NCBI GenBank assembly: GCA_019095985.1
Contig: CM032662.1
Coordinates: 3,780,019 to 3,844,018, forward strand
Direction of reading: 5' to 3'
DNA length: 64,000 bases
Source: Streblospio benedicti
Taxonomy: Eukaryota; Annelida; Polychaeta; Spionida; Spionidae
Positions 12,401 through 23,763 of the stretch are shown piece after piece. Numbering within the stretch: position 1 is the first letter of the stretch; every line of letters starts with the position of its first letter. Below the pieces are notes generated by a model, which worked only from the letters and a program-made list of their open reading frames with translations, was not told where the DNA came from and ran no database searches. The translations under genes and the position numbers were made by a program.

Positions 12401-15400
12401 CAAGGCGTTCGTTATTTTAAAAAGTCACCATTTAGATGATAATCTTTACTTTGACATTTTTTTTGTGAAAGCTCACTTGAAGCTTTCGGACATTCTCATT
12501 TTCATATATTCTTATTTTATTTTTATTTTATTTTTTATAAATTTTCGACTACAGCTATAATAGCCTCTTTGGATGCAAACAAAAGGCAGGAGTAGTGTAT
12601 GTATATAAATTGTAGTACCTATTTGATACACCTTTGTACATCGTTGATAATTACCACCTGAGTACTACGATCGTACATAAATATTTCATTAAGACGGCGA
12701 TTTGAAAAGTGGTCTATAGAGGCTGTACTGTAACATTTTGTTTTGGAATGTTCTTTTATGCTGTGTGAATATGTTCTCAATTGTTTAATTTTGAATTTTT
12801 AAATTTTCTATTTTTATAAGTGTTTATAAACGTTGTACAGTAACAAACTCACGTCGTAGGCCGCGTCCGCCTCGTTGTTGATGGTGAGCCCCACCAGGTC
12901 CCCCATGTCGATGGCGCCGGCGTCCAGGAGGTCGTCGTCTGCTCCCAGCCCCGCGGCGCCGCCCAGCAGGCGCTTCCCGGCCACGGGGGGGTCCGTGGAG
13001 CCCGGGGACGGGGCAGAGCCCGAGAAAGCCCACTCACCGCCACCGTCAGCAGAACCTGGGGGGGGGGATTTTTTTTAGATATTTAAAATCCAGTAGACTT
13101 GGTTCACAGCACTTGGTCTCATGAGTTTTGTTTTAATTTTCTTTTAGATAATAACTTGGTAAATTTAGATGTAGAAAGGAAATTTGTATTCTTTATGAAA
13201 TCTCACCACCACCGTCAGCAGAACCTGGGGGGGGGGGGTTAAAATCTATTTCAGATTTCAACAAAAACATAGACACTGTATTCCATTACAATAATAATGA
13301 TTTCTATATGTTAATATCTACATATTGATGGTTTCCAGGTTGGATTGGAGTGTCTATGGCTGTGTGTTAACGCCCACTCACCACCTCCCTCAACAGAGCC
13401 TGGGGGGAGGTTTGTAAATTTTTTTCCATTACAGAGTTCTTGTTGGGCAAAACTTGTAGTGGGACGATTGACCCCTTGGTAAGGGGAGGTTTTTAATTTT
13501 TTTTTAGATAATAACTTGGTAAATTTAGATGTAGAAAGTAAATTTGTATTCTTTATGAAATCTTTTTTAAAAGATGTATCAAATTTCATTTTAGGCACAA
13601 ACAATTCTTGACATCGGGGAGACAAATTCCTGCAATGTCACCTTTTTACCCGCTGACTTTGAATTTTAACCACCCTGCTACATTTTTCTATTGTATCGAT
13701 TATTCATGGAGACGGATATCGGTAGCAGTTACATGTAAATGGTATACCGTATGTCACATATGCATAAAATTTCCTGTACGGCCATCAGCCCTTTCGGAAA
13801 TAAAGATTGAAGATTGATGACACAAAGAAACATGACAGAATCTATCTACAAAACAACAACTAAAACAATCGAACATGCACAAATATTTACATGAAGCGAA
13901 AAGCCACAGTAAAAGTGATCGTCATATTAAACCACAGACCTGATTTTGTAGGGAGTTCACTACCAGTAGTGATGCTCGGTCGGTGTCTTCAAGTTACGTG
14001 ATTAGCACCAATAGTATTGAAACAGGCAGCGTCACAGGCCGGCAGTTTTTACCTCCGTCGTACTGTCCTCCGTTCGGGCTGCGCTGCCTCCCGTCCTCAT
14101 CACCTCCTGTCGACAGCGTGTCCAGCATCTGCTTGAGGTCAGCGCGCTTCGGCCCTAAAACCCAACCCCGGTCAGACACAGCAGGGGGCGGTACTTGGTG
14201 GTCGAATATGAACGCCTTTTTTTCATTTTGTAAGGGTGAAAATGTTCATTTTCCAGACACTACATCAAATTCCAGGGTCAAATTTACTGAACATTAGTAT
14301 GTGGACGGTTCAAAAAAATTGAGACCGGTTAATCGGCCCTGCAAAACCGAACCGTAACCGGTTAACCGCAAATTATCACTCACCAAAGTATTTCATTTCA
14401 TTTTCAGGAAATGCATGCATGGTGAATGATCAAAGGATAACTTTACACGTAGTACTGCAAATATGTTGCATGTGTGAGTTGATCTAGTCAAATGTGTTAC
14501 ATGTGTATGGAGTAGATCTACTCTCATGTTTAGAAACGTCGAGCGAAACGACATATTGACTAGATACCCTGTATCTAAAAAATTAGCGGTTTATGCGTTT
14601 TGTGTTTTATCGTTCACCGGCAAGGAATTGAACGTGACATATCATATCACACAGAATTAATGAAATGTGTGAAATATATAGCTTGGCAATGAAAATAATC
14701 ATCAAAATTAATAACCGGTTAGACAATCTAAGAACCAATTATGTATAGAAAATCGACTGTAGCCGGTTAACCGGTTAACCGTCCACATACTACTGAACAT
14801 CATTAATTCCACGGTTTTGCTGGATTTCCGGGACAATAAAACACCTATATGGATAAACGGTATGGACATCCAGTGTGTAGAAAGCATAACACGTAGTTGA
14901 TTTCACGTGATGCTAAGTTGCGAACAATCGGGTAGCTTAACTTTTCTTAATCAATATATCTCATACGCTTCTAACAGTATCTGCACTTGGAAATTATATG
15001 TCAGTGCTTTCTTAACTGCGAAAATTGGGGGCTCGTCAGCGATAACAAACCATATTCTATGATCTTCTCTCACTCAACTCATAGCGTAATAAATCTGCAA
15101 ATATCTGGATTGAACCTTTCGATTCGTATCTTGTGCATATTGTTAACCAAATAAAACTAATAGAAACTGAACGTTTGCAGCAGCAACAAAAACATCGACA
15201 ACGAATGGTTACGATGACAGAGAAACGAGGTGAAATAACAACATCACAACGGCTCAGCTGCCAGGGTCTGACATAAGGGTCACATCGTAAACCGGCCAAA
15301 ATCAGGTAGTAAGGTATTCAGAGGAGTGTCGTTAAAGGCAAGAACAAAATTAAAATAATTTTTTTTATACTGACAGTAAATAATTCCGTGTGTTTGTTCA

Positions 15401-18400
15401 AATATTCATGATGATTAAAATTATTGTTAGACAAGAGTAATTTATTTTAAAAAGCAAAACCAAAAAGAAATTTGTACATAATAAATGCCTGAAACAGGTA
15501 GACCAACTACCTAGTGGAAAAGCTGGTGGACCAGCCAGTTTTCAGGTCGACCAGGGCTACAGGGCTACCACTTATGTCGAACCCTGACGCTGCCTTAGTT
15601 TGTCTCCAAACAGCTCGCTTTGGAACAAGTTTACAATTCTTACATATCGAGTAATACAGACGATATCACTTCATTGCATGAAGACTGTAAAACCATTTGG
15701 TAATTAATATCTTTTAAAACGTACTGATCATTACATTTATTGCTAAATCGAATAAACTGTGGCTGGACTGAGGTGATGCAATGAAGCAATCCGCACTGTC
15801 ATACCCTTTTGATATCTTGTTTTTTTTTCTCGACTAGATATTGTATTATTTTTCCGGCGTCACTTGGAAACAAACTAAGACAGCAGCTTGCGAGCGTTTT
15901 TCTGTGCACACTGACGACTACACTAGACACAGCGTTACTCAACCAGCAGACTGCCGATTCAGTTCCAGTTTTCGTATGGTACAAGCAAGAAAATAAATTG
16001 CAATTTCAGTCTCCTAGATCGGGCCGCAATAGCTACTCTTCAGCAGGATTTGTAACTATGAAAATGTACACGTCCTCCCTGAAAGTTACTTGTCCTGACA
16101 AGTTGCCAGACGTGTTTTGACTCAGCTTAACAGCTGCGTATGAATTCAAACGAATCCTCGCCAATTTTTGCCGGTCAGAAGCGGACTAGTGACTAAATAG
16201 CAGACTGAATTTGAGCAATCTCCCATTCAGACACTAGTCCGCGCATCCTGACTATAGCAGAAATCGGGGAGGACTCGTGCTGAATTCACTTCACTTGTCC
16301 TACATGTGAGTCGCTCCTGAGCCAAAAGTAGCTGCTGAGCCAAAACACGTTTGACAATTTGTCCGGACAAGCAACGTTTCAGGGAGAACGTGTACATTTT
16401 TTCCAAGTCTCAACTGCTGCTTTCGAGCCTCGTTGCTCTGTTGCTCACTTGTCTTTCCCCCGGCCCCGGCGGGCTGTGCCTTCTGGCGCTCCTTGCGGTA
16501 CTGATCCTTGAGCTTGGAGATGAGCTGCTGGTCGGCGCCGCCCCACTCCGCAGTGTCAGCGCCCGCGCCCGGGGACAGGTCCTTCTTGTCTGAAACACAA
16601 CGCCTCGCTTTTATAAATATAGAGGTTTTTTTTACAGGTCCTTCTTGTCTGAAACACAACGCCTCTTTTACAAAATAGAGGTTTTTACAGGTCCTTCTTG
16701 TCTGAAAGCCACTTGCTTACTCTTTTTTTTTATAAAATAGAGTCTTTTTTTACAGGTCGTTCTTGTCTGGAACCCTGCGCTTTCATTTTTATTTTATGTT
16801 CTATCTTTGTTGTTCGAATATATAATTAGCTAAATATCAAATTACAATTAAATTTTCTTTAAACATACTATATTTCGCACTCTTCATAGGAGTTGCCTTT
16901 TCACAATAACACTCGAGTTAACATAAAGCTACGAAGGATGTGTCCATAACTTGAGCAAGATTACATACACAGTAAACTGGAATTATAAGGAGTGACAAAC
17001 AGACTGGAACTTCAACTGATTGATGGATTCTGCCTTGTGGTCGTGCGCACGGGATAAGAAACAATTTAACTCTCACTTTACATCCGACTCACCCGATCTC
17101 GCCTCCCCTGCTCCCTCGCCGCCCTCGCTGGCTGCCAGGTATTCGTCGAGGTCGTGGAGCGTGTCGTCCGCGTCGTCCATGTCGTCGGGGAGCCCGGCCA
17201 GAGACTCGTTACCGCGGGGACCGGACCCCGGCTTCCCCCGCCGCTTCTCGTCTCCGTCATCGTCATCAGGCTCGCCGTCGCTGGGAGAAAAAACAGCATT
17301 CGTTCAAGATACATGCCTAACTTCATTTAGATATCAGTGCTCTCCGTCACTGCAACAGGGCGAACATCAGGGTGAGGATTAGGTGGAAAAGTGCAACTCG
17401 TCAGCAGGACGAGTAACTCTCAAATATCTACTCGTCCTGCAAAAAAATGTACTCGTCCTCCTTGTATAACGTTCTATATTAGTATGACAAATTGACCAGA
17501 ATTGGTACTCATCAAATTCAAAAGGACGAGTCGCTAAAACATTCTATTCGTCCTCCACAAGTTTTTACTAGTCAATGCGAGCGGACGAGTTGCAAATCCT
17601 CACCCTGGGATCTTGAAAAGAACATACCTGAGGTTTTCGTCCTCGTCGTCGTCGCCCCCGAGGTGGTCGTTGAGGAAGCTGAACGTCGAGTTGACGGCGT
17701 CCTCCGTGTCGGTGAGAACTCGCTCGCTCAGGGAACCCGGGGACTTCTTCCCCGCTCTGTGGACGCAAAATAAACATCTTTAGACCTCCCAGAGAGCAAC
17801 GGACACCTTGTTAAGACCTCCCCGCTCTGTGGAGCCAAAATAAACATCTTCAGGACCTCCCGGGAAGCAAAATAAGACTTCCTGGCATGAAATGCCGAGC
17901 TGCTGAGGCTCCAATAAAATAGTGCATGCTCCTGGTTAATTAAACAGTGGTAGATCATCAAATAATAGACCAAGTAGATCATCAAATAATCGTAGAATTG
18001 AGAGAACCTGATATGCAGCGTACGGTCTCATTATTTCATTAATTTCAACTACTCTTCTGCAACATTACACAAAACATAAAAAACATAAACCTCTATACAA
18101 AAATTCAAATTTCTAAACGGTTTTCGAGAACTATAGTCTCCTTTTCAATTGAAATAAATAAATCACATTTTGAAACATGCTGAATTCAGATTTGACAATT
18201 TTCAAGATGGCCGATGGTGGCCATTTTTCAAGATGGCCGCCATCTTGACCTAAAAAAATAAACAAATATCAACAAGTGAAAGAAAGCAAACTGCGTTACC
18301 TGCGCCCCTGTCCGTCTGGCGCGGGTCTCTTCCCCGCTGTTCAAAAATAAAAATCTTTCTAAACCTCCGCGAGTCTGTCTAACCCGGCTCTGTGTCTCCT

Positions 18401-21400
18401 GCAGGTACCTGGACAAACATCTTATGAAGTCCCAGCATTTATTCTGTCTGACCAGTTTGAAGGGTGAATTTTATTTCGCCCAAAGATTTGCAAAGTAACA
18501 TTGCACCAGTTCATGATCGATGCAAGAATTTGCTTATTCTTGTCCGTGACTGGCTGAATCTCCTGCAGGTACCTGGATAAACAGTTATATACTTATTTAC
18601 ACACATGATTGACATGTTCTCAAACAATACATTGTATAGAGATAACTACTTTCAGACTTATGATGCACAATCCATTTATAAAATCAAATAAACTCCACTT
18701 GAGAACATACTTACAATGTTAAAAAGACTAGATATGTCTAGGACAGTTGTGACACAAGTATCAACAGTACCTGATCTGATCAACAACCACATACTTAATC
18801 CTTTTCACATAATTGATAATACCTATTTACTCAGTGAATAATTGGTAATAGTCCCATACCATTACAGTACCTAGCAACAAACACACGGTCACTAGCAGAA
18901 ATCACCGCCAATAATCCACTCTGATTGGTTGAGAGGAGCTCAATTGTACAATTGACTGCAAAAGGGTTTATATTGAGTTTCTACTCACTGCCTGAGCAGG
19001 TGTCGTCCCTGCTTCCATGTGGCTGCCGCGGCCGCTGTGCTCTCTCCCAGCAAACCGTCACCCTCCACACTCTCATCTACAGCAAAACAACCGCTTAGTC
19101 AGGCTCTAAACCCGAACCCACGACCTTCTGGTCACCAGTCCAACTCCATATCCACTCGGCCACAGAAGCACACATCATATAACCCATCAGTGCCTGGGAA
19201 AGGCAATAACGGTTTTGGGACAATGGCCCTACTTACCAGGAATGTGACTTGTTCAGTAGAACACTTTCGCCTTCTGTGACAAGTGACTCTCAATTTACAC
19301 TCGCCATGTTCAAACCATACTACCCATCTTTAGCTATTAAGTGTTGGAATCAAGTAATCATACTCGCCGACTGTGGCAAGTGACTTTGAATTTACACTAG
19401 CCAACAGAAATTTACACTAGCCAAAGGGCGAGTGGCGAGTGCCTAATCAACACCCTGCTTACAAAAAAATTATGGGCCATTTTGATTTTTATGGGGCCGC
19501 AAGGTTAAACATTGGGGCCATATTTCAAAATTTCGTTTAATCAGTGTTTGAAATTCATATATTTTAACCATAAAACTTGACAAAAATGTGAATTGTGTCT
19601 ATTCACATATAAAGGCCCCTGGGCCTAACATCGAACATGGGCTTAAGGTTCGGATATGGGGCCATGGGCCTTTAACTGAACTGAATTTCTTTTTCCACCA
19701 ACAAAGCTGACTTTATTTTGGCACGGTAATTTCACTGAAAGTAACTTTCCTGGGCGTATATGTCATTACATATGGTTTATTATGAAAGAAACTTCAATCA
19801 CATCATGACACATGTATAGATCTACTGCTTTCATCATCGGCGACATCGCTAGAAAGTGTCTAAGTCGTCCACATTTGCCATGATTCTGGGTGTCAAATCT
19901 TTGAATATCGCATTTGTTGATTGTCATTCTCAAATATAGTGATGTATAATCTATTAGTAACGTTATTCTACCAATCTATTACGAATGCTTGCCAGAAACT
20001 AGAAATAACTTACTTATTTTTGATGTGAAAAATATACACAAGCATGTTTCTGTGTCCCAGTGCGCATGCTCAGTAGTACAAATATATTAGGTACTATCGC
20101 ATATGAACGTAAAACGCCAGCATTTAACGACAATTGCAGAGTCAACTCGTGGGGATTGCAAGACGGTGCAGGTATCGCGAGACTGATAACGAAACGACCA
20201 ATAACGTGTTGCCCCGCCCGGCCCGCTGTATCTGTACCAAAGTGCGCCATTTTTTAAGATTATGCGCAAATTGCGCATGGCGCGTTCGTTTCCCAGGCAC
20301 TGACCCATTGTTTTTAACCTCTAAAGTAATCAAATTGCAATTTGCTAAAAGAATTCTGCAACTTTTAAGATTGAGAAAGCTTTAAAAAAATTGAAATAAG
20401 AACACTTAACAGACAGCACAGTAATTCTAAAACTTACATTGCCCAACCTCAAAACCTGGGTCGTCAGGTGATACTCTGAGTCATCAAAAAAAAGAAAATA
20501 AAAGCTACCTTGTTTTTTTAATGTAAAATTTTCATCAGTTATGTTTAAGAAGCCCATGTCAATGTGCAAGAAGTTTGCTAATATCAAAAAAATAGCAGCT
20601 GGCAAAAAATAGCTTGTTACAAGATTCTGAACTAGCAAAAACCTGAAATGTTTGTCACCCTTGCCAACTAGTGACCCTGACAAAACGACCAATTACTGTG
20701 CTGGCTGTAATATATATCATTAAATAAACATGGACTTTGCTTTCATACCATTTTCATCTTTCTCAAAAACAGGCGGCTTCATGTCGCCCTGGTTAAGTTC
20801 TGTACCGAATTTCAGCTTATGGTACTTCGCTCTGAAAAAGTCACATGATGTAATCAAATTGTTTTGTGTGTGATTCCGGCTTAAAAAAGCCCATTATTCC
20901 TATAATATTAACTGCTTTTAGTTATAATCAAAAATGTTGCTCCATGAACTTGCTGTCAGCATATAACTAATGATGAGCTTGAACATCGGCCAGGCAGAAA
21001 ATGTCCGCCCACAAGAGCCATGGTTAGCATCTATGTTTGTCCAAAATCCAGTATATATCATCAAAACAGGGGTGAGCTTAGCATTCGAATATGCGCCATG
21101 ATGGATTTATACTTTGAAACTTTTTTCACTTTCAAAAAGGTCCAAAAGTTACAATACTGTCAGCTTATGAGGGCCACAGTTATGTCTTTTAATTACTGTA
21201 TTTTCTGTTACTGGAATTTACTGGAAGAACGCATAAATTTTTAATTACTAGAAATTTCTTACTGCATGTTCATACTTTTGGATCTTCATGGTCTTTCGCC
21301 GAAAGAGACAACAAAAAATTCTCTAAATTAAAGTCCAGATTCAGTAATACTATATATTTAATGAATTCTTCTTATCAATAGCTGAATGTTGGATTAATAT

Positions 21401-23763
21401 ACCTCCGATATTTCAATGGCTATCACCATCTTTTTAAAAAAAATGAGGTCATTTACTTGGAAGTAAACAGCCTCAAAGGAGTATTGGTTGGTTCAGTGCT
21501 GGGTCTCCACAGTCAATACATAGCTAATGAACTTGTTAAATAACAGATTCCGTAAGTAATTTCAGTGTATTCCATATTTTCTACGTTTTACTACTGTCTT
21601 TACGGGATAACATTTAAACCACACTCAATATAGAAGTTCTAGCGATATCAGATTTTTTTTCCAAATTTCTAATTCTCTTTACATTCACTTTGTTTCTCTT
21701 CCCAGATTACCAGTAATTTCTGGAAATTATGTGTAAGCAGATGAAAATGACTGATATTGTAATTTTCTATAATTTCTGTGACCAGCAGCTGCGACCAGTA
21801 CAAACCCATGGCACGCAGTCGCACATACTGACCTCAATCTAATTAATCATAACATTAACATTTCTAACAAAATCAATTGAATGGGAAGTATGATTGCGTA
21901 CCTTTCTTGCTTCAGGGCATACTCTAACATCTTAATTCTTCTCACTAAATCTTGCTTCAAGTTTTCTTGGCCTTTTCTTTCACCTTGAAGAAAAGCTATT
22001 CGAGCCTGAAAAAATTGTACAAATTGACACAATTATATTAATTATATAAGTACAGTGCTTTTTATCTCCCCAGTTTAACCGAAATTATTTAACTTGATGG
22101 TGTTTACGGTTCACAACGTAGGGAGATAACCTGATCTACCGCTTTTAACCAATCAGAATCGAGAATGAATGGCAAACTGTGGAGAAAAAGTTTGATTGAT
22201 GTTTTCCTTATTCATGGCCCTGCGTAGGCCACGAATAAGTACCCATCCTAAAGTCCGAGAAGGGTAACGGTGTTGTCAGGACGGTAAATTTTTTTAGTTA
22301 CTTGTCCTATCGGACGTGTATTCTCAGACATCCCATACATTAGTTTCAGTTGTATTTACATGATGTTTGTTGATATGGACGTGTTAATTAGCTAGGACGG
22401 GTATATTTTTGCAGGATACCGTTCCTATGTACAAGTATGATTTATCTCCTATTCGTGGCCCTGCGTACTAGACAGCCAAACGGAAATCCGTGAATGAACG
22501 TTAATTCCAATAATGTGATTTTAAACACATATCGCTCCAACAGCGTAGACATTTTTACATAATGGAATGTATTTGACACCAACATCAACATAGATGTTCA
22601 ATTTTTTCTTCACTGTATCAATGTCAAACCATATTATCGAAATAACGTTCATTCACGGTTTTCCATTTGTCTAGATTAGAGTTTTGCTACTACTAGTAGG
22701 ATGTTCTACTTTTACTTTTGCAGAGGCGAGCAGCACGTTGGGCTCGTGGAGCCCGCGGTATCATATCAGTCACAGGCCGACTGCGTGACCTTGGCTGGCA
22801 AAGTCTCGCAGACCGGCGGCGAAATGAGCGTTTATGCCTCTTATAAACTTGTGCATGGAGGCCTGGATTTACCACCCGAGAGCATTGGCATTAAATTATA
22901 TCAAGGTAGAGCCACTCGGGTCTCTCACTAGTGGAAGATAGTAAGAGTTTCAGCCGGCGACAGGCAATCTCCACTGTGGAAATCAAAAGTACTAAGAACA
23001 ATCCCGGAGTGGAACAGTTTAAACCCGAGAACTGTCAATGCCGACTCTATTACCACTTTCAAGAGTTGGCTATCTGCCAACCCTTAGGCAGAACGTACCC
23101 TCTCTCCATTCACGCGTTGCCTCCTTAGAGGAGGCCAGTCTCTTATCTGAGACTGGCTAATTTGTGAATTATTTATCCAGATCCAGATACTGTCTGGCTA
23201 GCTAAACGCCTGTTTGAAATGTAAGCAAAAGCATTTGTAAACAAGAAACTGTTAAGAGGATACAACCAGAATAAAGTAAGTGACGAACTATTAAAGCATG
23301 TCAAAAGTGCTGGAACAATGAGATGTATGTTCAACTTGTATATTCATGACCCAGGATTTATGTATTAATTTATAGCAGATACTGTTTGGCAGTTTGCTTC
23401 ATATAATCAGAGAATGTTTTTTACATTTTTGAACATTTTAGCTCTAATGAGGAATTTGTTTATTCAAAAGTACTACGCATATACATTTTAGAAATCCAAA
23501 TCCAATTCAATACTAATTAATATTCAACTAGTCTAGTACTACTAGTAGTAGATCTACCAAAAGAGTACCTGCAGTTCAGCCCTTTCAACTTCCCATTGAG
23601 CTCGCTCCATTTCAAAGCGTGCCCATTCGGTCTGTAAGAAATGGAGGATGCCGGGCATGGAGTAGGAAGGTCGACCTCCATGGTCCTCCTGGGGTTTACC
23701 ACCTCCAATACTCATAACTCCACTACCGGGCCCGTACTGTGATGAAGAATTGTCGTCCATCAT
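3452..23763 (-). CDS. STRN3: striatin (STRN/STRN3-type), multi-exon gene
   Basis: Striatins are regulatory B''' subunits of PP2A and the scaffold of STRIPAK complexes. Coding exons read on the minus strand (high to low): 23763-23569, 22005-21902, 20831-20749, 19076-18989, an uncertain one at 18408-18300, 17756-17628, 17280-17093, 16589-16449, 14154-14053, 13055-12853, 10974-10793, 10182-10013, 6398-6228, 5877-5710, 4999-4793, 4076-3919, 3463-3452. Exon 1 carries the caveolin-binding/coiled-coil start (SMPGILHFLQTEWARFE) and exon 2 continues the coil (GQENLKQDLVRRIKMLEYAL). Exon 4 holds the calmodulin-binding end (WKQGRHLLRQ). The middle is acidic. The last six large exons form the WD40 propeller, for example LITASEDHTLKLWNL. 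The final exon encodes only VFV and the stop, the normal striatin end. Phases agree at every junction except around exon 5. Length is roughly 790 residues; human STRN is 780 and STRN3 797. Invertebrates have one striatin, so the symbol is approximate. Confidence 0.95.
3490..3900 (+). mobile_element. DNA-transposon-like repeat K, copy 1
   Basis: One end reads ATCACCGCCAATAACCCA and TGATTGGTTGAG. The other end is an imperfect hairpin with AATTGAGCATGCTGACGTC. It matches 48,325-48,880 in reverse. A third fragment of the first end is at 18,895-18,960. It lies between the last two striatin coding exons. Confidence 0.65.
4100..4230 (+). repeat. dispersed repeat M, copy 1
   Basis: Shares TTGGCAACGCACC..., the CGCGCTACGCTGCAAAT block and AGGGCTGTCATGTAAT with 50,960-51,085 in the opposite orientation. 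The open frames seen in both are repeat-derived. Confidence 0.6.
5895..6128. mobile_element. hAT-like MITE B, copy 1
   Basis: Termini CAGTCAGGATT and AATCCTGACACTG with a GACACAG duplication on both sides (5888-5894, 6129-6135). The interior is marked by repeated GGACGAGTA. It fills 234 of the 350 bases of a striatin intron and starts 18 bases from an exon. Confidence 0.75.
6740..6998 (+). repeat. dispersed repeat J, copy 1
   Basis: Begins near GTTTCTGTCTAAAACCAG and ends near CCCATGATTCCTAGC. Has internal inverted repeats built on GGGAAAAAATAGACAAACA. Second copy at 57,945-58,228, same orientation. Confidence 0.75.
7287..7676. mobile_element. hAT-like MITE A, copy 1
   Basis: Termini TAGTATGTGGACGGTT and AACCGTCCACACACTA, flanked by a perfect 8-bp duplication CATTAAAT (7279-7286 and 7677-7684). 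Many ACCGGTTA motifs inside, no transposase. Lies in the large striatin intron. Confidence 0.92.
7960..9965 (+). mobile_element. L1/Tx1-like LINE fragment (ORF2), interrupted
   Basis: Broken reading frames on the plus strand give RARIIELERMIIHLDRN before and, after an inserted element, VKWHEEDEKCTKYFFELEK, then a reverse-transcriptase start with SPGNDGISIEFYEQFW and HSQKQAVISLLHKK (the block SPGxDGxxxEFY is typical of L1-like enzymes). There are several stops and frameshifts. Its 3' part is missing; it ends about 45 bases before a striatin exon. Confidence 0.85.
8220..9462. mobile_element. piggyBac-like non-autonomous element inside the LINE
   Basis: TTAA on both sides (8216-8219, 9463-9466) and inverted termini CCCCTTTGACGCCA / TGGCGTCAAGAGGG. 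The LINE reading resumes directly after it. 1,243 bp, no transposase frame. Confidence 0.88.
10345..10457 (+). repeat. non-LTR 3' tail with (GATT)n
   Basis: CCTCTGAATGAGGAATAATT, GGGCCTG, TTTAGGATTTGATTGATTGA. Similar tails lie at 24,510-24,595 (+) and 42,118-42,200 (-). Confidence 0.7.
11280..12600 (+). repeat. four diverged tandem units of about 370 bp in a striatin intron
   Basis: Units start near 11288, 11645, 12025 and 12403 with CGTTCGTTATTTA and share TTTAGATGTAGAAAGTAAAT, AAAAGCTCACGTGA and GACAAAAGGCAAGA. Isolated pieces of the unit recur at 13,140-13,200 and 13,500-13,580. Confidence 0.85.
13207..13224 (-). other. 18-nt duplicate of the head of striatin exon at 13055
   Basis: A poly-C acceptor ending CAG, then the same 18 bases as the exon start with one change, then donor GTGAGA. 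Length divisible by three and the same phase as the real exon, so inclusion would add six residues (about GSADGG). Confidence 0.5.
13382..13399 (-). other. second 18-nt duplicate exon head
   Basis: As above with a few changes (about GSVEGG) and a consensus donor GTGAGT at 13381-13376. Confidence 0.5.
14295..14792. mobile_element. hAT-like MITE A, copy 2
   Basis: Same termini (TAGTATGTGGACGGTT / CCGTCCACATACTA), inverted relative to copy 1, with a perfect 8-bp duplication CTGAACAT (14287-14294 and 14793-14800). Confidence 0.92.
16641..16775 (-). repeat. three extra copies of the acceptor of striatin exon 16589-16449
   Basis: Acceptors at 16648, 16701 and 16766 repeat the pattern TTTCAG|ACAAGAAGGACCTGT seen at the real acceptor (16589), 53-65 bases apart and separated by T/A-rich filler. 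Confidence 0.8.
17368..17607. mobile_element. hAT-like MITE B, copy 2
   Basis: Opposite orientation to copy 1. Termini CAGGGTGAGGATTAGG and AATCCTCACCCTG, same GACGAGT interior. No target duplication is seen. It fills 240 of the 347 bases of the striatin intron 17627-17281. Confidence 0.72.
17757..17880 (-). repeat. copies of the acceptor of striatin exon 17756-17628
   Basis: The block ATGTTTATTTTG, CCACAG, AGCGGGGA is repeated with an acceptor at 17826, and a partial third copy follows. A related CAG|CGGGGAAGAG is at 18336. Confidence 0.75.
18300..18408 (-). other. uncertain striatin exon 5 (YLQE block), out of phase with next exon
   Basis: The acceptor at 18408 enters in the phase left by exon 4 and gives YLQE, which follows LLRQ in all striatins. 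The reading then gives TQSRVRQTRGG, which may match the family's SKRVRALLG. The well-conserved stretch GYTDTILDV that should lie between is absent. The donor at 18299 is good (GTAACG), but the exon leaves in phase 0 while the next exon (17756) needs phase 2. Splitting it would require a 28-nt intron, too short for an animal. A second YLQE acceptor lies at 18572. Either the true exon is missing or rearranged in the assembly, or an exon here is not recognised. Confidence 0.4.
19095..19170 (-). mobile_element. tRNA-related head of the SINE (fragment)
   Basis: CCCACGACCTTCTGGTCACC and TATCCACTCGGCCACAGAAG match the SINE head only. Confidence 0.65.
22720..23110 (+). mobile_element. 3' fragment of a non-LTR LINE (CR1/L2/Jockey type)
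   Basis: Plus-strand reading gives SVTGRLRDLGWQSLADRRRN, ERLCLLYKLVHGGLD and RTIPEWNSL..NADSITTFKSWLS, the usual C-terminal tail of these reverse transcriptases, with an in-frame stop. In the first striatin intron. Confidence 0.85.

Noticed and set aside
18300-18408. Splitting striatin exon 5 into 44-nt and 37-nt exons
   Set aside because: Phases would close perfectly, but the intron between them would be 28 nt, below what animal spliceosomes handle.
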